This document shows, piece after piece, positions 18,957-30,348 of a stretch of DNA of 64,000 nt (its first letter is position 1; the number at the start of each line of letters is the position of its first letter). Location of the stretch: the NCBI RefSeq assembly GCF_900110765.1, contig NZ_FOEO01000012.1, positions 62,001 through 126,000 of the forward strand, given 5' to 3'. The notes beneath the pieces are model-generated. The model saw nothing but the letters and a program-made list of their open reading frames with translations, had not been told where the DNA came from and did not search any database. The stretch is from Pseudomonas sp. NFACC02. GTDB lineage: Bacteria > Pseudomonadota > Gammaproteobacteria > Pseudomonadales > Pseudomonadaceae. Position numbers and translations under genes: made by a program.

Positions 18957-19433
18957 ATGCGCGTTCTGAAAGGCATTCTGGGGGCGGCGTTGATGTTGCC
19001 TCTGCTGGCTTCGGCTGAAGAGATTGGTCAGGTGTCGACGGTGTTCAAATTCGTCGGCCCCAATGACCGGATCGTCGTCGAGGCGTTCGATGATCCAAAG
19101 GTGGACGGCGTCACCTGCTATCTGTCACGGGCCAAGACCGGTGGTTTGAAGGGTGGTTTGGGTCTGGCGGAGGACCGTGCCGAGGCTTCCATCGCGTGTC
19201 GTCAGGTAGGGCCGATCCATTTCAAGGAAGAGCTGAAGGATGGCGACGAGGTTTTCAGGGAGCGTACTTCGTTGGTGTTCAAGACCATGCAGGTGGTTCG
19301 CTTCCTGGACAAGAAGCGCAACACCTTGGTGTATCTGGTTTACAGCGATCGCGTGATTGAAGGCAGTCCGCAGAATGCGGTAACGGCTATCCCGATTTTG
19401 CCGTGGGCGCCAGCACCGTCTCCCGGCCCTTGA
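18957..19433 (+). CDS. creA: CreA family protein
   Basis: A 158-residue exported protein with a signal peptide ([20 protein letters not shown]). It matches the CreA family: [38 protein letters not shown] is characteristic (described here in overlapping parts: [19 protein letters not shown]). Two cysteines (VTCY, IACRQ) may form a disulfide. Function is unknown despite the name, which comes from the E. coli creABCD locus. It follows proB by 39 bases and may be co-transcribed. Confidence 0.9.
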   Translation: MRVLKGILGAALMLPLLASAEEIGQVSTVFKFVGPNDRIVVEAFDDPKVDGVTCYLSRAKTGGLKGGLGLAEDRAEASIACRQVGPIHFKEELKDGDEVFRERTSLVFKTMQVVRFLDKKRNTLVYLVYSDRVIEGSPQNAVTAIPILPWAPAPSPGP

Positions 19434-19463
19434 TGGGCCGCACCAAGCGAAATTGCAGGCAAT

Positions 19464-19491
19464 AAAAAACCGACCCTGGGGTCGGTTTTTT
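19464..19491. terminator. Bidirectional terminator between creA and rpsT
   Basis: AAAAAA-CCGACC-ctgg-GGTCGG-TTTTTT serves both converging genes: creA on the plus strand and rpsT on the minus strand. Confidence 0.92.
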
Positions 19492-19505
19492 AACAAGCGG
19501 GTCGC

Positions 19506-19784
19506 TTAGGCTGCAGCAGCAAGGTTCAGAGCCTTGATGTGGCCATTCAGGCGGCCTTTATGGCGAGCAGCTTTGTTCTTATGGATGATGCCTTTATCGG
19601 CCATACGGTCGATAACTGGCACAGCCAGAACATAAGCAGCTTGCGCTTTTTCAGCGTCTTTTGCGTCGATGGCTTTCACTACGTTCTTGATGTAGGTACG
19701 AACCATGGAACGCAGGCTGGCGTTGTGGCTGCGACGCTTCTCAGCCTGTTTTGCACGTTTTTTGGCGGAAGGTGAGTTGGCCAC
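19506..19784 (-). CDS. rpsT: 30S ribosomal protein S20
   Basis: A 92-residue primary 16S rRNA-binding protein. [18 protein letters not shown] and [18 protein letters not shown] are diagnostic, as is the Ala/Leu-rich end ALNLAAAA. It is monocistronic, with a strong promoter at 19835-19863 and a terminator shared with creA. Confidence 0.97.
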   Translation of the reverse strand: MANSPSAKKRAKQAEKRRSHNASLRSMVRTYIKNVVKAIDAKDAEKAQAAYVLAVPVIDRMADKGIIHKNKAARHKGRLNGHIKALNLAAAA

Positions 19785-19834
19785 CGTCGAGCTCCTCGAA
19801 AGACTTGGGAAATAGCTAACAAAATAGGCCGCGA

Positions 19835-19863
19835 ATCATGCCGATGAGTTTGACGCTTGTCAA
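19835..19863 (-). promoter_or_regulatory. Sigma-70 promoter of rpsT
   Basis: On the minus strand TTGACA (19858-19863) and CATGAT (19835-19840) are separated by 17 bases. It lies about 50 bases upstream of the rpsT start codon. Confidence 0.78.
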
Positions 19864-20034
19864 GGGCAGTTGATGCGTTCCGCTGAGTGGTCGCCGTGTG
19901 ATGCCGTGGTTATTTCATTCCGGCGTGCGACCTGTAAACTCGCGGGTTTTGGCTCTGAGCTGTTTTGCGGCGCGGAGTATCGCATAAATGGATCGCGCTT
20001 TGGCGCTTCCTTTGGTCAGGCGCACACACTTTAG

Positions 20035-21579
20035 ATGAACCTACTCAAATCGCTTGCCGCCGTCAGCTCTATCACCATGCTGTCGCGGGTCCTGGGTTTT
20101 ATCCGTGACACCATCATCGCCCGCGCATTTGGTGCCGGAATGGCAACGGATGCCTTCTTCATTGCGTTCAAACTGCCCAATCTGTTGCGAAGAATCTTCG
20201 CAGAAGGCGCCTTCTCCCAGGCCTTCGTGCCAATCCTGGCGGAATATAAAAGCCAGCAAGGCGAGGAGGCGACACGCACCTTTGTCGCCTATGTCACCGG
20301 GCTGCTGACGCTGGCGTTGGCGGTGGTCACTGTTCTTGGCATCCTTTTCGCGCCATGGGTCATCTGGGCCACGGCCCCAGGCTTCGCCGATACGCCGGAA
20401 AAATTCCAGCTGACCTCTGACCTGCTGCGGGTGACCTTTCCTTATATATTGCTGATTTCGCTGTCCTCGCTGGCGGGCGCCATTCTCAATACCTGGAACC
20501 GTTTCTCCGTGCCGGCCTTCGTGCCGACGCTGCTCAACCTCGCGATGATTTTTTTCGCGCTGTTCCTCACGCCGTACTTCAATCCGCCGGTCATGGCGCT
20601 GGGTTGGGCCGTGCTGGCAGGTGGTTTGCTGCAACTGCTGTATCAACTGCCACACCTGAAAAAAATCGGCATGCTGGTGTTGCCGCGGCTGAATCTGCGG
20701 GATACCGGCGTCTGGCGGGTGATGAGGCAGATGCTGCCCGCGATGTTGGGCGTTTCGGTCAGTCAGATCTCGCTGATCATTAACACCATATTTGCTTCTT
20801 TTCTGGCAGCGGGCTCGGTGTCGTGGATGTACTACGCCGACCGGTTGATGGAACTGCCCTCGGGCGTGCTCGGCGTTGCGCTGGGGACAATTCTGCTGCC
20901 GATCCTGTCGAAAACCTACGCCAGCAAGGATCGCCACGAATATTCACGCATTCTCGACTGGGGTCTGCGGCTCTGCTTTGTACTGGTCCTGCCCTGCACA
21001 TTGGCCCTTGGGCTGCTGGCGGAGCCGTTGACGGTCTCTCTGTTTCAGTACGGCAAGTTTGATGCGACTGATGCTGTGAAGACACAAGGCGCTTTGGTCG
21101 GCTATGCCGTGGGGCTGTTGGGCATCATCGTCATCAAGGTGCTGGCGCCCGGCTTCTATGCGCAACAGAATATTCGTACCCCGGTGAAAATCGCGGTGTT
21201 CACCCTCGTCGTGACTCAGTTGTTCAACGTGCTGTTCGTCTACGTCGTGCACCTGGCCCATGTGGGGTTGGCGCTGGCGATCAGCATGGGTGCCTGTCTG
21301 AATGCGCTGCTTCTGTTCTGGCAACTGCGTAAACAGGATCTTTATCAGCCTCAACCTGGCTGGCCGGTGTTTCTGACCAAGTTGCTGGTGTCTGTGGCGG
21401 TGATGTCAGGTGTGCTGTTGGGCTTGATGCACGTGATGCCGGCCTGGTCCGACGGGCAGATGCTTGAGCGCTTCATCCGGCTAGGGGGGCTGGTCGTGGC
21501 CGGGGTGGTGGCGTATTTCGGGATGTTGCTGTTGCTGGGCTTCCGCCTGAGAGATTTCGCCCGCAAGGCGATCATGTAG
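20035..21579 (+). CDS. murJ: Lipid II flippase MurJ (MviN)
   Basis: A 514-residue inner-membrane protein of the MOP superfamily with about 14 helices that moves lipid II across the membrane for peptidoglycan synthesis. The N terminus [25 protein letters not shown] and [22 protein letters not shown] carry the conserved central-cavity arginines. It is upstream of ribF and divergent from rpsT, the usual Pseudomonas order. Confidence 0.95.
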   Translation: MNLLKSLAAVSSITMLSRVLGFIRDTIIARAFGAGMATDAFFIAFKLPNLLRRIFAEGAFSQAFVPILAEYKSQQGEEATRTFVAYVTGLLTLALAVVTVLGILFAPWVIWATAPGFADTPEKFQLTSDLLRVTFPYILLISLSSLAGAILNTWNRFSVPAFVPTLLNLAMIFFALFLTPYFNPPVMALGWAVLAGGLLQLLYQLPHLKKIGMLVLPRLNLRDTGVWRVMRQMLPAMLGVSVSQISLIINTIFASFLAAGSVSWMYYADRLMELPSGVLGVALGTILLPILSKTYASKDRHEYSRILDWGLRLCFVLVLPCTLALGLLAEPLTVSLFQYGKFDATDAVKTQGALVGYAVGLLGIIVIKVLAPGFYAQQNIRTPVKIAVFTLVVTQLFNVLFVYVVHLAHVGLALAISMGACLNALLLFWQLRKQDLYQPQPGWPVFLTKLLVSVAVMSGVLLGLMHVMPAWSDGQMLERFIRLGGLVVAGVVAYFGMLLLLGFRLRDFARKAIM

Positions 21580-21697
21580 GATCAGTCGTCGGTTTTTGCC
21601 GGTTACCGCCGATTGTTGCGCTTTGCCTCACTGTGTCGCCTGTCGTTGAAGGCAGTGTGTGGTTATAATCGGCCACTTTATGAGCAAGAAGCGCGTT

Positions 21698-22633
21698 ATG
21701 CAGCTGGTTCGAGGCCTTCAAAATCTGCGCCCCCAGCATCGGGGCTGCGTCGCCACCATTGGCAATTTCGACGGTGTTCACCGTGGTCACCAGGCTATCC
21801 TGGCGCGACTGCGTGAGCGTGCCGTCGAGTTGGGCCTGCCCAGCTGTGTGGTGATTTTCGAACCGCAGCCGCGCGAGTTCTTTGCCCCGGAAACCGCTCC
21901 GGCCCGGCTGGCACGTCTGCGCGACAAGCTTGATCTGCTGGCCAGCGAGGGTATAGATCTGGTGCTCTGCCTGGCGTTCAACCAGCGCCTGAGCCACCTG
22001 AGCGCCGCCGGATTTGTCGACACCGTGTTGGTCGAAGGGCTTGGCGTTAAACACCTTGAGGTCGGTGACGATTTCCGTTTCGGTTGTGACCGGATGGGTG
22101 ACTTCGACTTTCTTCAGAAAGTCGGCGCAGAAAAAGGATTCTCGGTAGAGGCTGCGCAGACCGTGGAAATCAACGGCGTACGCGTCAGCAGCACCAAGGT
22201 GCGCGATGCTCTGGCCAATAGTGATTTCGCCTTGGCCGAGCACTTGTTGGGTCGGCCCTTCGCGATTTCTGGACGCGTTCTGCATGGTCAGAAGCTGGCC
22301 CGTCAGTTGGGAACGCCCACCGCCAACGTGCAACTCAAACGTCGTCGCGTGCCATTGACCGGTGTCTATCTGGTCAGTGCCGAGATCGATGGCAAGGTAT
22401 GGCCTGGCGTCGCCAACATCGGCGTACGACCGACCGTGGCGGGCGATGGGCGTCCGCACCTTGAGATTCACCTCCTGGATTTTGCCGGCGATATCTATGG
22501 CCGGCGTTTGACGGTGGTATTCCACCAAAAGCTGCGTGATGAGCAGCGTTTCGCCTCTCTTGAGGCGCTTAAGACGGCGATCGATGCGGATGTCGCTGCC
22601 GCCCGTGCCCATTGGGGCATGGTCAACCGCTAA
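21698..22633 (+). CDS. ribF: Bifunctional riboflavin kinase / FAD synthetase
   Basis: A 311-residue enzyme making FMN and FAD. The N-terminal FAD synthetase part has [16 protein letters not shown] (HxGH-like nucleotidyl-transfer site) and VGDDFRFG. The C-terminal flavokinase part has GTPTANV and [10 protein letters not shown]. Start [12 protein letters not shown] (21698) fits the family length of about 312; earlier in-frame starts at 21659 and 21680 overlap or immediately follow a TATAAT -10 element (21664-21669). It is followed by ileS after 13 bases. Confidence 0.94.
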   Translation: MQLVRGLQNLRPQHRGCVATIGNFDGVHRGHQAILARLRERAVELGLPSCVVIFEPQPREFFAPETAPARLARLRDKLDLLASEGIDLVLCLAFNQRLSHLSAAGFVDTVLVEGLGVKHLEVGDDFRFGCDRMGDFDFLQKVGAEKGFSVEAAQTVEINGVRVSSTKVRDALANSDFALAEHLLGRPFAISGRVLHGQKLARQLGTPTANVQLKRRRVPLTGVYLVSAEIDGKVWPGVANIGVRPTVAGDGRPHLEIHLLDFAGDIYGRRLTVVFHQKLRDEQRFASLEALKTAIDADVAAARAHWGMVNR

Positions 22634-22646
22634 CTTAGAGCCTGAA

Positions 22647-25478
22647 ATGACCGACTACAAAGCCACGCTTAATCTTCCGGACACCGCCTTCCCGATGAAG
22701 GCCGGCCTGCCCCAGCGCGAGCCGCAAACTCTGCAGCGCTGGGACAGCATTGGCCTGTACCAGAAGCTGCGCGAAATTGGCAAGGATCGTCCAAAGTTCG
22801 TTCTGCACGACGGTCCTCCGTACGCCAACGGCAATATTCACATCGGTCATGCGGTCAACAAGATTCTCAAGGACATGATCGTCCGTTCGAAGACCCTGTC
22901 GGGCTTCGACGCGCCTTATGTTCCGGGCTGGGACTGCCACGGTCTGCCGATCGAGCACAAGGTCGAGGTTACCCACGGCAAGAACCTGCCTGCGGACAAG
23001 ACCCGCGAGCTGTGCCGTGCCTATGCGGCCGAGCAGATCGAAGGTCAGAAAGCCGAATTCATTCGTCTGGGTGTGCTGGGCGACTGGGCCAATCCGTACC
23101 GGACCATGGACTTCGCCAACGAAGCCGGAGAAATCCGTGCGCTGGCGGAAATGGTCAAGAACGGTTTCGTGTTCAAGGGCCTGAAGCCGGTCAACTGGTG
23201 TTTCGATTGCGGCTCGGCCCTGGCGGAAGCGGAAGTCGAATACCAGGACAAGAAGTCGTCGACCATCGACGTCGCCTTCCCTGTGGCTGACGCCGACAAA
23301 CTGGCCGCAGCTTTCAGCCTGCCGAGCCTGAGCAAACCTGCAGCGATCGTGATCTGGACCACCACCCCGTGGACCATCCCGGCGAACCAGGCGCTCAACG
23401 TTCACCCGGAATTCAATTACGCGCTGGTAGACACCGGCGACCGCCTGCTGGTCCTCGCTGAAGAGCTGGTCGAGGCATGCCTCCAGCGCTGGAATCTCGA
23501 AGGTTCGGTGCTGGCCACCGTCCCTGGTTCGGCGCTTGAGCTGATCAACTTCCGTCACCCGTTCTATGACCGTATGTCGCCGGTTTATCTGGCCGAGTAC
23601 GTCGAGCTGGGCGCCGGTACGGGCGTGGTTCACTCCGCGCCAGCCTATGGCGAAGACGACTTCGTGACCTGCAAGCGCTATGGCATGGTCAACGACGACA
23701 TCCTCACCCCGGTTCAGAGCAACGGTGTGTACGCCCAGTCGCTGGAGTTCTTCGGTGGCCAGTTCATCTGGAAAGCCAACCCGGCCATCGTCGACAAGCT
23801 GCAGGAAGTCGGTGCGCTGCTGCACACCGAAACCATCACTCACAGCTACATGCATTGCTGGCGTCACAAGACGCCGCTGATCTACCGCGCCACGGCGCAG
23901 TGGTTCGTGGGCATGGACAAGCAGCCAGCCGCTGGCAATACCCTGCGCAACCGCGCGATCAAAGCCATCGAAGACACTAAGTTCGTCCCTGCCTGGGGCC
24001 AAGCGCGTCTGCACTCGATGATCGCCAATCGTCCTGACTGGTGCATCTCCCGTCAGCGTAACTGGGGCGTGCCGATCCCGTTCTTCCTGAACAAGGAAAG
24101 CGGAGAGTTGCACCCACGCACCGTCGAGCTGATGGAAGAGGTTGCACTGCGCGTCGAGAAAGAAGGCATCGAAGCCTGGTTCAAGATGGACGCGGCTGAG
24201 CTGCTGGGCGACGAAGCGCCGCAGTACGACAAGATCTCCGACACGCTGGATGTCTGGTTCGACTCGGGTACCACGCACTGGCACGTTCTGCGCGGCTCTC
24301 ACCCGATGGGCCATGAAACCGGTCCGCGCGCCGACCTGTACCTGGAAGGCTCCGACCAGCACCGTGGCTGGTTCCACTCCTCGCTGCTCACCGGCTGCGC
24401 GATCGATAATCACGCGCCGTACCGCGAGCTGCTGACCCACGGTTTCACCGTGGACGAGAATGGCCGCAAGATGTCCAAATCGTTGGGCAACGTCATCGCG
24501 CCGCAGAAAGTCAACGACACCCTGGGCGCCGACATCATGCGTCTGTGGGTTTCCGCCACCGATTACTCGGGCGAGATGGCCGTTTCGGAAACCATCCTGC
24601 AGCGCAGCGCCGATGCTTACCGCCGTATCCGCAACACCGCGCGTTTCCTGCTCTCCAACCTGAGCGGCTTCAACCCGGCCACCGACCTCCTGCCTGCTGA
24701 TGAAATGCTGGCGCTGGACCGTTGGGCCGTGGATCGCACGCTGTTGCTGCAGCGTGAGCTGGAAGAGCATTACGGTGAGTACCGCTTCTGGAACGTCTAC
24801 TCCAAGGTGCATAACTTCTGCGTGCAGGAGCTGGGCGGTTTCTACCTGGACATCATCAAGGATCGCCAGTACACCACCGGCGCCAACAGCAAGGCACGCC
24901 GTTCCTGCCAGACCGCGCTGTTTCACATCTCCGAAGCGCTGGTTCGCTGGATCGCGCCGATCCTGGCGTTCACGGCAGACGAGCTGTGGCAGTACATGCC
25001 GGGCGAGCGTAACGAGTCGGTGATGCTCAATACCTGGTACGAAGGTCTGAGCGAGCTGCCGGAAGGCTTCGAGCTCGACCGCGCCTACTGGGAGCGGATC
25101 ATGGCGGTCAAGACGGCCGTCAACAAGGAACTGGAGAACCAGCGTGCGGCGAAAGCCATCGGTGGCAACCTGCAGGCCGAAGTGACGCTGTACACCGAAG
25201 ACGATCTGACCGGCGACTTGAACAAGCTCGGCGATGAGCTGCGTTTTGTGCTGATCACGTCCAAAGCAGGTCTGGCGCCGTTCGCCAGCGCGCCTGCCGA
25301 TGCCGTGGTCACTGAAGTCGCGGGCCTCAAGCTGAAAGTGGTGAAGTCCGGCTACACCAAGTGCGCACGTTGCTGGCACTTCCGCGAAGACGTCGGCGTG
25401 CACGCTGAGCATCCGGAAATCTGCGGTCGTTGTGTCGATAACATCAGCGGCGCGGGCGAGGTTCGTCACTATGCCTAA
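22647..25478 (+). CDS. ileS: Isoleucyl-tRNA synthetase
   Basis: A class I aminoacyl-tRNA synthetase of 943 residues. The HIGH motif lies in [16 protein letters not shown], the KMSKS loop in [10 protein letters not shown], and the editing domain contains [13 protein letters not shown]. The C-terminal zinc finger has CARCW and CGRC. ATG 22647 ([13 protein letters not shown]) gives the standard Pseudomonas length; an earlier in-frame start at 22536 would fall inside ribF. The stop overlaps the lspA start (ATGCCTAA). Confidence 0.98.
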   Translation: MTDYKATLNLPDTAFPMKAGLPQREPQTLQRWDSIGLYQKLREIGKDRPKFVLHDGPPYANGNIHIGHAVNKILKDMIVRSKTLSGFDAPYVPGWDCHGLPIEHKVEVTHGKNLPADKTRELCRAYAAEQIEGQKAEFIRLGVLGDWANPYRTMDFANEAGEIRALAEMVKNGFVFKGLKPVNWCFDCGSALAEAEVEYQDKKSSTIDVAFPVADADKLAAAFSLPSLSKPAAIVIWTTTPWTIPANQALNVHPEFNYALVDTGDRLLVLAEELVEACLQRWNLEGSVLATVPGSALELINFRHPFYDRMSPVYLAEYVELGAGTGVVHSAPAYGEDDFVTCKRYGMVNDDILTPVQSNGVYAQSLEFFGGQFIWKANPAIVDKLQEVGALLHTETITHSYMHCWRHKTPLIYRATAQWFVGMDKQPAAGNTLRNRAIKAIEDTKFVPAWGQARLHSMIANRPDWCISRQRNWGVPIPFFLNKESGELHPRTVELMEEVALRVEKEGIEAWFKMDAAELLGDEAPQYDKISDTLDVWFDSGTTHWHVLRGSHPMGHETGPRADLYLEGSDQHRGWFHSSLLTGCAIDNHAPYRELLTHGFTVDENGRKMSKSLGNVIAPQKVNDTLGADIMRLWVSATDYSGEMAVSETILQRSADAYRRIRNTARFLLSNLSGFNPATDLLPADEMLALDRWAVDRTLLLQRELEEHYGEYRFWNVYSKVHNFCVQELGGFYLDIIKDRQYTTGANSKARRSCQTALFHISEALVRWIAPILAFTADELWQYMPGERNESVMLNTWYEGLSELPEGFELDRAYWERIMAVKTAVNKELENQRAAKAIGGNLQAEVTLYTEDDLTGDLNKLGDELRFVLITSKAGLAPFASAPADAVVTEVAGLKLKVVKSGYTKCARCWHFREDVGVHAEHPEICGRCVDNISGAGEVRHYA

Positions 25479-25986
25479 TGCGTCGGCTGGTCGTATGGGT
25501 CGTCTTGGCTGGCTGTGGTTGAGCGTGCTGGTCGTGGTCATTGACCAGGCCAGCAAGTTCTACTTCGAGAACGCGTTGAGCCTGTATCAACAGATCGTGG
25601 TCATCCCCAGCTATTTCAGCTGGACGCTGGCCTACAACACGGGCGCGGCGTTCAGCTTCCTGGCTGACAGCTCCGGCTGGCAGCGCTGGCTGTTTGCGTT
25701 GATCGCCGTGGTGGTCAGCGCGGTGCTGGTGGTCTGGCTCAAGCGCCTTGGGCGCAATGAGACCTGGCTCGCGGTTGCCCTGGCACTCGTGCTGGGTGGC
25801 GCGCTAGGCAACCTGTACGACCGCATCGCGATTGGCCACGTGATCGACTTCATTCTGGTGCACTGGGACACTCGCTGGTATTTCCCGGCGTTCAATTTTG
25901 CCGACAGTGCGATCACTGTAGGCGCGATCATGCTTGCTCTGGATATGTTCAAGAGCAAGAAAACCGGAGAGCCCGTTCATGACTGA
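25471..25986 (+). CDS. lspA: Lipoprotein signal peptidase (signal peptidase II)
   Basis: A 171-residue inner-membrane aspartyl peptidase with four membrane helices that cleaves signal peptides of diacylated prolipoproteins. The catalytic aspartates lie in GNLYDRI and FNFADSAI, with IGHVIDFI between. ATG 25471 overlaps the ileS stop by 8 bases, indicating coupled translation. The following fkpB start overlaps its stop. Confidence 0.96.
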   Translation: MPNASAGRMGRLGWLWLSVLVVVIDQASKFYFENALSLYQQIVVIPSYFSWTLAYNTGAAFSFLADSSGWQRWLFALIAVVVSAVLVVWLKRLGRNETWLAVALALVLGGALGNLYDRIAIGHVIDFILVHWDTRWYFPAFNFADSAITVGAIMLALDMFKSKKTGEPVHD

Positions 25987-26431
25987 ACACGCTACATCGG
26001 AAACACGCATCGGTCAGAACACGGAAGTCACCCTGCATTTCGCGTTGCATCTGGAGAACGGCGACACTGTCGACAGCACGTTCGATAAAGCCCCGGCGAC
26101 CTTCAAGGTGGGCGACGGCAGTTTGTTGCCCGGTTTTGAAGCGCTGATTTTTGGCTTCAAGGCGGGCGATAAGCGCACCCTCCAGGTGCCACCGGAAAAT
26201 GCGTTCGGACAGCCCAACCCGCAGAACGTGCAGATCATGCCGCGCTCGCAGTTCCAGAACATGGAGTTGGCGGAGGGCTTGCTGGTGATCTTCAACGATG
26301 CGGCCAATACTGAGCTGCCAGGCGTGGTGAAGGCGTTTGACGACGATCAGGTGACCGTCGATTTCAACCACCCGTTGTCCGGTAAAACGTTGACCTTTGA
26401 AGTCGAAATCTTCGAGGTGAAGGCGCTCTGA
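25979..26431 (+). CDS. fkpB: FKBP-type peptidyl-prolyl isomerase, SlyD-like (FkpB/SlpA)
   Basis: A 150-residue prolyl isomerase/chaperone. The FKBP half-site [31 protein letters not shown] start and the inserted-in-flap domain of SlyD-like proteins ([17 protein letters not shown] region) are visible, but the His-rich tail of SlyD is absent, so FkpB/SlpA is the better name. It overlaps lspA by 8 bases and ends at a terminator. The ileS-lspA-fkpB-ispH order is widely conserved. Confidence 0.93.
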   Translation: MTEHATSETRIGQNTEVTLHFALHLENGDTVDSTFDKAPATFKVGDGSLLPGFEALIFGFKAGDKRTLQVPPENAFGQPNPQNVQIMPRSQFQNMELAEGLLVIFNDAANTELPGVVKAFDDDQVTVDFNHPLSGKTLTFEVEIFEVKAL

Positions 26432-26448
26432 GCGATCGGATAACCCGT

Positions 26449-26474
26449 GGCCCCGACATGGCTCGGGGCCTTTT
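26449..26474 (+). terminator. Terminator after fkpB
   Basis: GGCCCCGA-catggc-TCGGGGCC is followed by TTTT, closing the ileS-lspA-fkpB unit before ispH. Confidence 0.85.
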
Positions 26475-26513
26475 CGTTTTTATGTTTCATTGCACGTAGA
26501 CACGAGGCACATC

Positions 26514-27461
26514 ATGCAAATCAAACTCGCCAACCCACGTGGCTTCTGCGCCGGGGTGGACCGTGCGATCGAAATCGTCAATCGCGCGCTGGAAGTGTTT
26601 GGCCCGCCGATCTACGTGCGCCATGAAGTGGTTCATAACAAATTCGTCGTCGAAGACCTGCGCAGTCGCGGTGCGATCTTCGTCGAAGAGCTGGATCAGG
26701 TCCCCGACGACGTCATCGTCATTTTCAGTGCTCACGGCGTTTCACAAGCCGTGCGTACCGAAGCCGCCGGTCGCGGTTTGAAAGTGTTCGACGCGACCTG
26801 CCCGCTGGTGACCAAGGTCCATATCGAAGTCGCACGTTACAGCCGCGACGGGCGTGAATGCATCCTGATCGGCCATGAAGGTCACCCGGAAGTCGAAGGT
26901 ACGATGGGCCAGTACGACGCCAGCAATGGCGGCGCCATCTACCTGGTCGAAGACGAGGAGGACGTGGCTAACCTGCAGGTCCAGAACCCGGAAAAACTGG
27001 CGTTCGTGACGCAAACGACCTTGTCCATGGACGACACCAGCCGGGTCATCGACGCCTTGCGTTCGCGCTTTCCCGCCATCGGTGGCCCTCGTAAGGACGA
27101 CATCTGCTACGCCACCCAAAACCGTCAGGACGCCGTCAAACAGCTGGCCGACGAGTGTGATGTGGTCCTGGTTGTAGGCAGCCCGAACAGCTCGAACTCC
27201 AATCGTCTTCGTGAACTGGCCGAGCGCATGGCGACCCCGGCCTATCTGATTGATGGCGCCGAAGACATGCAACGCAGCTGGTTCGACGGGGTTGAACGAA
27301 TTGGCATCACTGCGGGGGCTTCGGCGCCAGAAGTCCTGGTTCGTGGCGTGATTCAGCAGTTGCAGGCCTGGGGTGCTATCGGCGCCGACGAGTTGGCGGG
27401 GCGGGAAGAAAACATCACCTTTTCGATGCCCAAGGAACTGCGCGTCAAACAGGTCGAGTAA
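26514..27461 (+). CDS. ispH: 4-hydroxy-3-methylbut-2-enyl diphosphate reductase
   Basis: A 315-residue [4Fe-4S] enzyme (LytB) for the last step of the MEP isoprenoid pathway. The three cluster cysteines are in [24 protein letters not shown] and [11 protein letters not shown]. The substrate-binding [14 protein letters not shown] is present. ATG 26514 with the family-typical [12 protein letters not shown] start is preferred over the in-frame start at 26490. In P. aeruginosa ispH is also adjacent to the minor pilin genes. Confidence 0.97.
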   Translation: MQIKLANPRGFCAGVDRAIEIVNRALEVFGPPIYVRHEVVHNKFVVEDLRSRGAIFVEELDQVPDDVIVIFSAHGVSQAVRTEAAGRGLKVFDATCPLVTKVHIEVARYSRDGRECILIGHEGHPEVEGTMGQYDASNGGAIYLVEDEEDVANLQVQNPEKLAFVTQTTLSMDDTSRVIDALRSRFPAIGGPRKDDICYATQNRQDAVKQLADECDVVLVVGSPNSSNSNRLRELAERMATPAYLIDGAEDMQRSWFDGVERIGITAGASAPEVLVRGVIQQLQAWGAIGADELAGREENITFSMPKELRVKQVE

Positions 27462-27467
27462 CCCGTC

Positions 27468-27971
27468 TCATGCGCACGGTTCCGTGCCGAAGCCTTCGCG
27501 TCGAAGGCTGACGCGTCCCGTGACCGCGATTGCGACTTGAGCGTGGCTGGCGGGTGAGTCTTTAAGGCACACCGCCAGCGTGCCGTTGCCGTTGTTGATC
27601 AGCCTGCCCGTGCTGTCAAAACCGACGCGGGCCGCGACTCGCGTATTGCCCACCACCCTGATGTTTCGATGACCGCTGCGTTCGGCAAGGATCGGTTCGT
27701 CGTCGTCTCGAAACTGATTCCGGTTGATGTCCACGAAAACATTCCACCCTCGACCCCAGCCGCCATCCAGGGCCTGCATGATTACCGGTTGACCTCTCAA
27801 GATCGCTTCTACGCGCGCCAGCCTCAGGCCGCTGATCAATTGCTGAGCGGTGTCCTGACGGCGTTGCGAGTCAATCAGGGCGCCAAACGCCGGCACTGCC
27901 ATTGCCGCGATGACCCCGATCAATACGATTCCCGCCAGCAGCTCTATGAGCGTCAATCCCTTCTGCCTCAC
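27468..27971 (-). CDS. FimT/GspH-like minor pseudopilin
   Basis: A 167-residue prepilin. The start GTG 27971 has GGGAG upstream and yields MRQKG^LTLIELL, a short basic leader with the Gly-1/Glu+5 pattern cut by PilD. After one hydrophobic helix (AGIVLIGVIAAMAVPAF) comes a GspH-type beta domain with SGLRLARVEAILRGQPV. One cysteine pair is possible (AVCLKD, EPCA). A TTG 57 bases upstream could extend it to 28028. It is on the opposite strand to the pilin operons, convergent with ispH. In P. aeruginosa fimT also lies beside the minor pilins. Confidence 0.82.
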   Translation of the reverse strand: MRQKGLTLIELLAGIVLIGVIAAMAVPAFGALIDSQRRQDTAQQLISGLRLARVEAILRGQPVIMQALDGGWGRGWNVFVDINRNQFRDDDEPILAERSGHRNIRVVGNTRVAARVGFDSTGRLINNGNGTLAVCLKDSPASHAQVAIAVTGRVSLRREGFGTEPCA

Positions 27972-28139
27972 TCTGGTGCTCCCGATCCGAATGCCCGCTA
28001 GCAGACCTGTCTGAGGAGAAGCTGGCAAGGGCGCCGATTGTCAGCCGATATGTCCGCAAGGTGCGGTTACACACCCGTCTGGCAGGCTTTTGGTTATGGG
28101 CTTCAATGGTCCCTGCACATGGATTTGCGGAGAGGCTGG

Positions 28140-28586
28140 ATGGATACGAAATGGGGGCAGGCAGGGATAACGCTGATCGAAGTGTTGGTCGCCCTGGTGG
28201 TGTTTTCCATTGGCGCGCTGGGCGTGGCCATGTTGCAGCTCAACGCGCTGAAGCACACCGACAGCGCCATGCGCAGTACACAAGCAAGCTTTATCGCGCA
28301 GGATTTGCTGGAGCGCATCCGCGCCAATCCCGGCGCGAACTATGCGCTGTCCTCCTTAAGTCAGGCGCCGACGTCCGGCAATCCCGATAACCCCAGAGAT
28401 CAGGACCTGTTCGATTTCGCCGACCAGCTTCGGCGCAGTGTGGGAGAGGATGCTGAGGCCAGCGTCTCGGTCGTCGGTGCTCACGTCACCCTGGCGCTGG
28501 AGTGGGATGACTCACGCGCAGAAGGTGATACCGGGCACCGGCAAACGCTCACGCTGAGCAGCCTCACTCAAGCCCTTCGACCATGA
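28140..28586 (+). CDS. pilV: Minor pilin PilV, first cluster
   Basis: A 148-residue type IV prepilin. The leader ends QAG^ITLIEVLVALVVFSIG, a PilD site with Glu+5. Family features include LQLNALKHTDSAMRSTQASFIAQDLLERIRAN-type residues just after the helix (seen here in parts: LNALKHTDSAMR, LERIRAN). GGAGAGG precedes ATG 28140, which I prefer over the longer frame from 28038. The stop overlaps the pilW start by ATGA. A second, clearly related pilV lies at 30812. Confidence 0.88.
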   Translation: MDTKWGQAGITLIEVLVALVVFSIGALGVAMLQLNALKHTDSAMRSTQASFIAQDLLERIRANPGANYALSSLSQAPTSGNPDNPRDQDLFDFADQLRRSVGEDAEASVSVVGAHVTLALEWDDSRAEGDTGHRQTLTLSSLTQALRP

Positions 28587-29284
28587 AGCGCAGGGTGAGG
28601 GGGTTTGGCCTTGTGGAAATCATGCTTGCCTTGGCCCTTGGACTGGTGATGTCGCATGCATTGATGCAGATTTTTATCAGCAGCAAAAACACGTACTTGA
28701 GTCAGTCATCGGCGGCGGGCCTGCAAGAAGATGCGCGTTTCGTCCTCAGCAAGGTGGTTCAGGAAGTTCGCCTGGCAGGTATGGCTGGCTGTCTGGCGAC
28801 GGTTCGTGACGCTAGCGCAGGTGGACAGTTCTCATCGGTCGCTCGGACACCTGTGGAGTGGGACGCGCAGCAACAGTCACTGACATTGATGACGGCAGGC
28901 GTAGGGCAGGGCGGATCCTGGCACAACTGGGAGATTCACACCGATTGCCTGTCCTCCGCCACCGCATGGACCCGGGGCCGGGCGCCGCGTCTTGCCGAGG
29001 GCGAAATGATGCTGCCGATCCACAAGCAGGTGTATCGCTTCAATCCGGGGCGTAGCGAGCTGGCGCTCAACGGACAGCCACTGATCAGCAACGTCCGCGC
29101 ATTCAGCGTGCTCTTCGGCGTCGCGGAGGGTGTCGGCAAGCCCGGGATTGCGCGGTACACCGATCAACCCGACCCCACGCTGATCCGCAGCGTGCGGCTG
29201 ACACTGACGCTCTTCGACCCGGCAGACCGTACGCAGGAGCAGACCTTTAATGTGGTCGCTGCCATTCGTAACCGGCTTGAGTGA
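28583..29284 (+). CDS. pilW: Minor pilin PilW, first cluster
   Basis: A 233-residue prepilin-type protein of the type IV pilus tip complex. The leader RGFG^LVEIMLALALGLV is followed by MQIFISSKNTYLSQSSA and QEDARFVLSKVVQEVRLAGMAGC, all typical of PilW. It overlaps pilV by 4 bases. The first ~80 residues are close to the second PilW (31327), and the rest is more divergent. Confidence 0.88.
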   Translation: MKRRVRGFGLVEIMLALALGLVMSHALMQIFISSKNTYLSQSSAAGLQEDARFVLSKVVQEVRLAGMAGCLATVRDASAGGQFSSVARTPVEWDAQQQSLTLMTAGVGQGGSWHNWEIHTDCLSSATAWTRGRAPRLAEGEMMLPIHKQVYRFNPGRSELALNGQPLISNVRAFSVLFGVAEGVGKPGIARYTDQPDPTLIRSVRLTLTLFDPADRTQEQTFNVVAAIRNRLE

Positions 29285-29294
29285 GGAGACACCG

Positions 29295-29783
29295 ATGAAC
29301 GCCCAACGCGGGGTGGTGCTGATTGTCAGTCTGGTGTTCCTCCTCCTGCTGACCCTGCTAGCCACCTCTTCCATGCAAAACGCCACCCTTCAGGAGAAAG
29401 TGTCAGGCAGCCTGACGCTGCGCCACCAGTCGTTCCAGAAAGCCGAAACAGTGCTCAGGGCCGCAGAGGCAACTGTCCTTGAGCCCGGCTTCTTTCTCCC
29501 TGAATGCGCGAGCCCGACGTTATGCCTGCCGCCGAAGGACGCGCTGACGCGATCTACGGCTGGCTCTGGTGGTCAGTCTGGCGTGATCTGGGTGGCCAGC
29601 CCCGGCGGGCTCTTTGGCGTTCAGCATCTGGGGCAAACCGATGATCCGGCAGGCGCAGCCGAGCGGAGCGGGTTTCGCCGGCTATACCGCGTCACGGCCA
29701 TCGGCCTTCAGGGCAGCGCCCGGACAGTGCTGGAAAGTATCCACACCGAAGAGCGGCGAATCATGTGGCGGCAACGGTTATGA
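29295..29783 (+). CDS. pilX: Minor pilin PilX, first cluster
   Basis: A 162-residue protein of the PilX family, starting [29 protein letters not shown]. The motif [20 protein letters not shown] is diagnostic. As in other PilX proteins, position +5 of the mature protein is not a clear Glu. A CASPTLC cysteine pair is present. GTGAGGAG lies upstream of ATG 29295. The stop overlaps the next start by ATGA. Unlike the second cluster, no pilY1 follows. Confidence 0.87.
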   Translation: MNAQRGVVLIVSLVFLLLLTLLATSSMQNATLQEKVSGSLTLRHQSFQKAETVLRAAEATVLEPGFFLPECASPTLCLPPKDALTRSTAGSGGQSGVIWVASPGGLFGVQHLGQTDDPAGAAERSGFRRLYRVTAIGLQGSARTVLESIHTEERRIMWRQRL

Positions 29784-30217
29784 ATGGACGACCACTCCCG
29801 AGGCACACCAAGGGATTTACCCTGATCGAATTGCTGATCGCCATCGCCGTTGTCGCGATCCTGGCCGCGATCGCATACCCGACATACACCGAGCACACGA
29901 AGAAAACCCGCCGCTCGGAAATCGCCGGCGTGCTGGTCGAAGAGGCGCAAAGGCTGGAGCGTTTTTATTCCCGCGCAGGGCAATACTCAGACACGGCCAG
30001 ACCACCCGTTCGGGAACATGAAGTCTCCGTCGGGAATGCCTTTTACGCGATCAGTGCCGAGCGTTCGGAGCAGGCGTTCGTTCTGACGGCTTTGCCTGTC
30101 GCCGGAACGCCGATGAGCGGCGACAGGTGTGGTGGGTTTGTGCTGGATCACACTGGCAGGCACGACAATGTAGGGATGTCGGGTGGCGCCAGTGTTCAGG
30201 TGTGTTGGGGGCGGTAG
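29780..30217 (+). CDS. pilE: Minor pilin PilE, first cluster
   Basis: A 145-residue type IV prepilin: HTKG^[22 protein letters not shown], followed by [17 protein letters not shown]. It ends VCWGR, with a Cys pair (GDRCGGF ... VCWGR) bracketing the C-terminal loop. It closely matches PilE2 at 35725 in the N-terminal half and in the CWGR end. It overlaps pilX by 4 bases and follows it directly, without pilY1 between. It ends this operon; 131 bases separate it from fimU. Confidence 0.88.
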   Translation: MNGRPLPRHTKGFTLIELLIAIAVVAILAAIAYPTYTEHTKKTRRSEIAGVLVEEAQRLERFYSRAGQYSDTARPPVREHEVSVGNAFYAISAERSEQAFVLTALPVAGTPMSGDRCGGFVLDHTGRHDNVGMSGGASVQVCWGR

Positions 30218-30348
30218 GGGTTGATAAGAAAATGAGTGATCCCATTCATCGATAGCGGGCGCTCATCCAGCAAAAACTACCACACATCTTTCTTACAAAA
30301 TTCGACACAATCTGCTGCGTTATAGTCTCCGTGTTAAGGAGACATTAA

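Noticed and set aside
22635..25556. A 973-codon open frame on the minus strand
   Set aside because: It lies entirely antisense to ileS, whose HIGH and KMSKS motifs are certain; long antisense frames are usual in high-GC genes with biased third positions.
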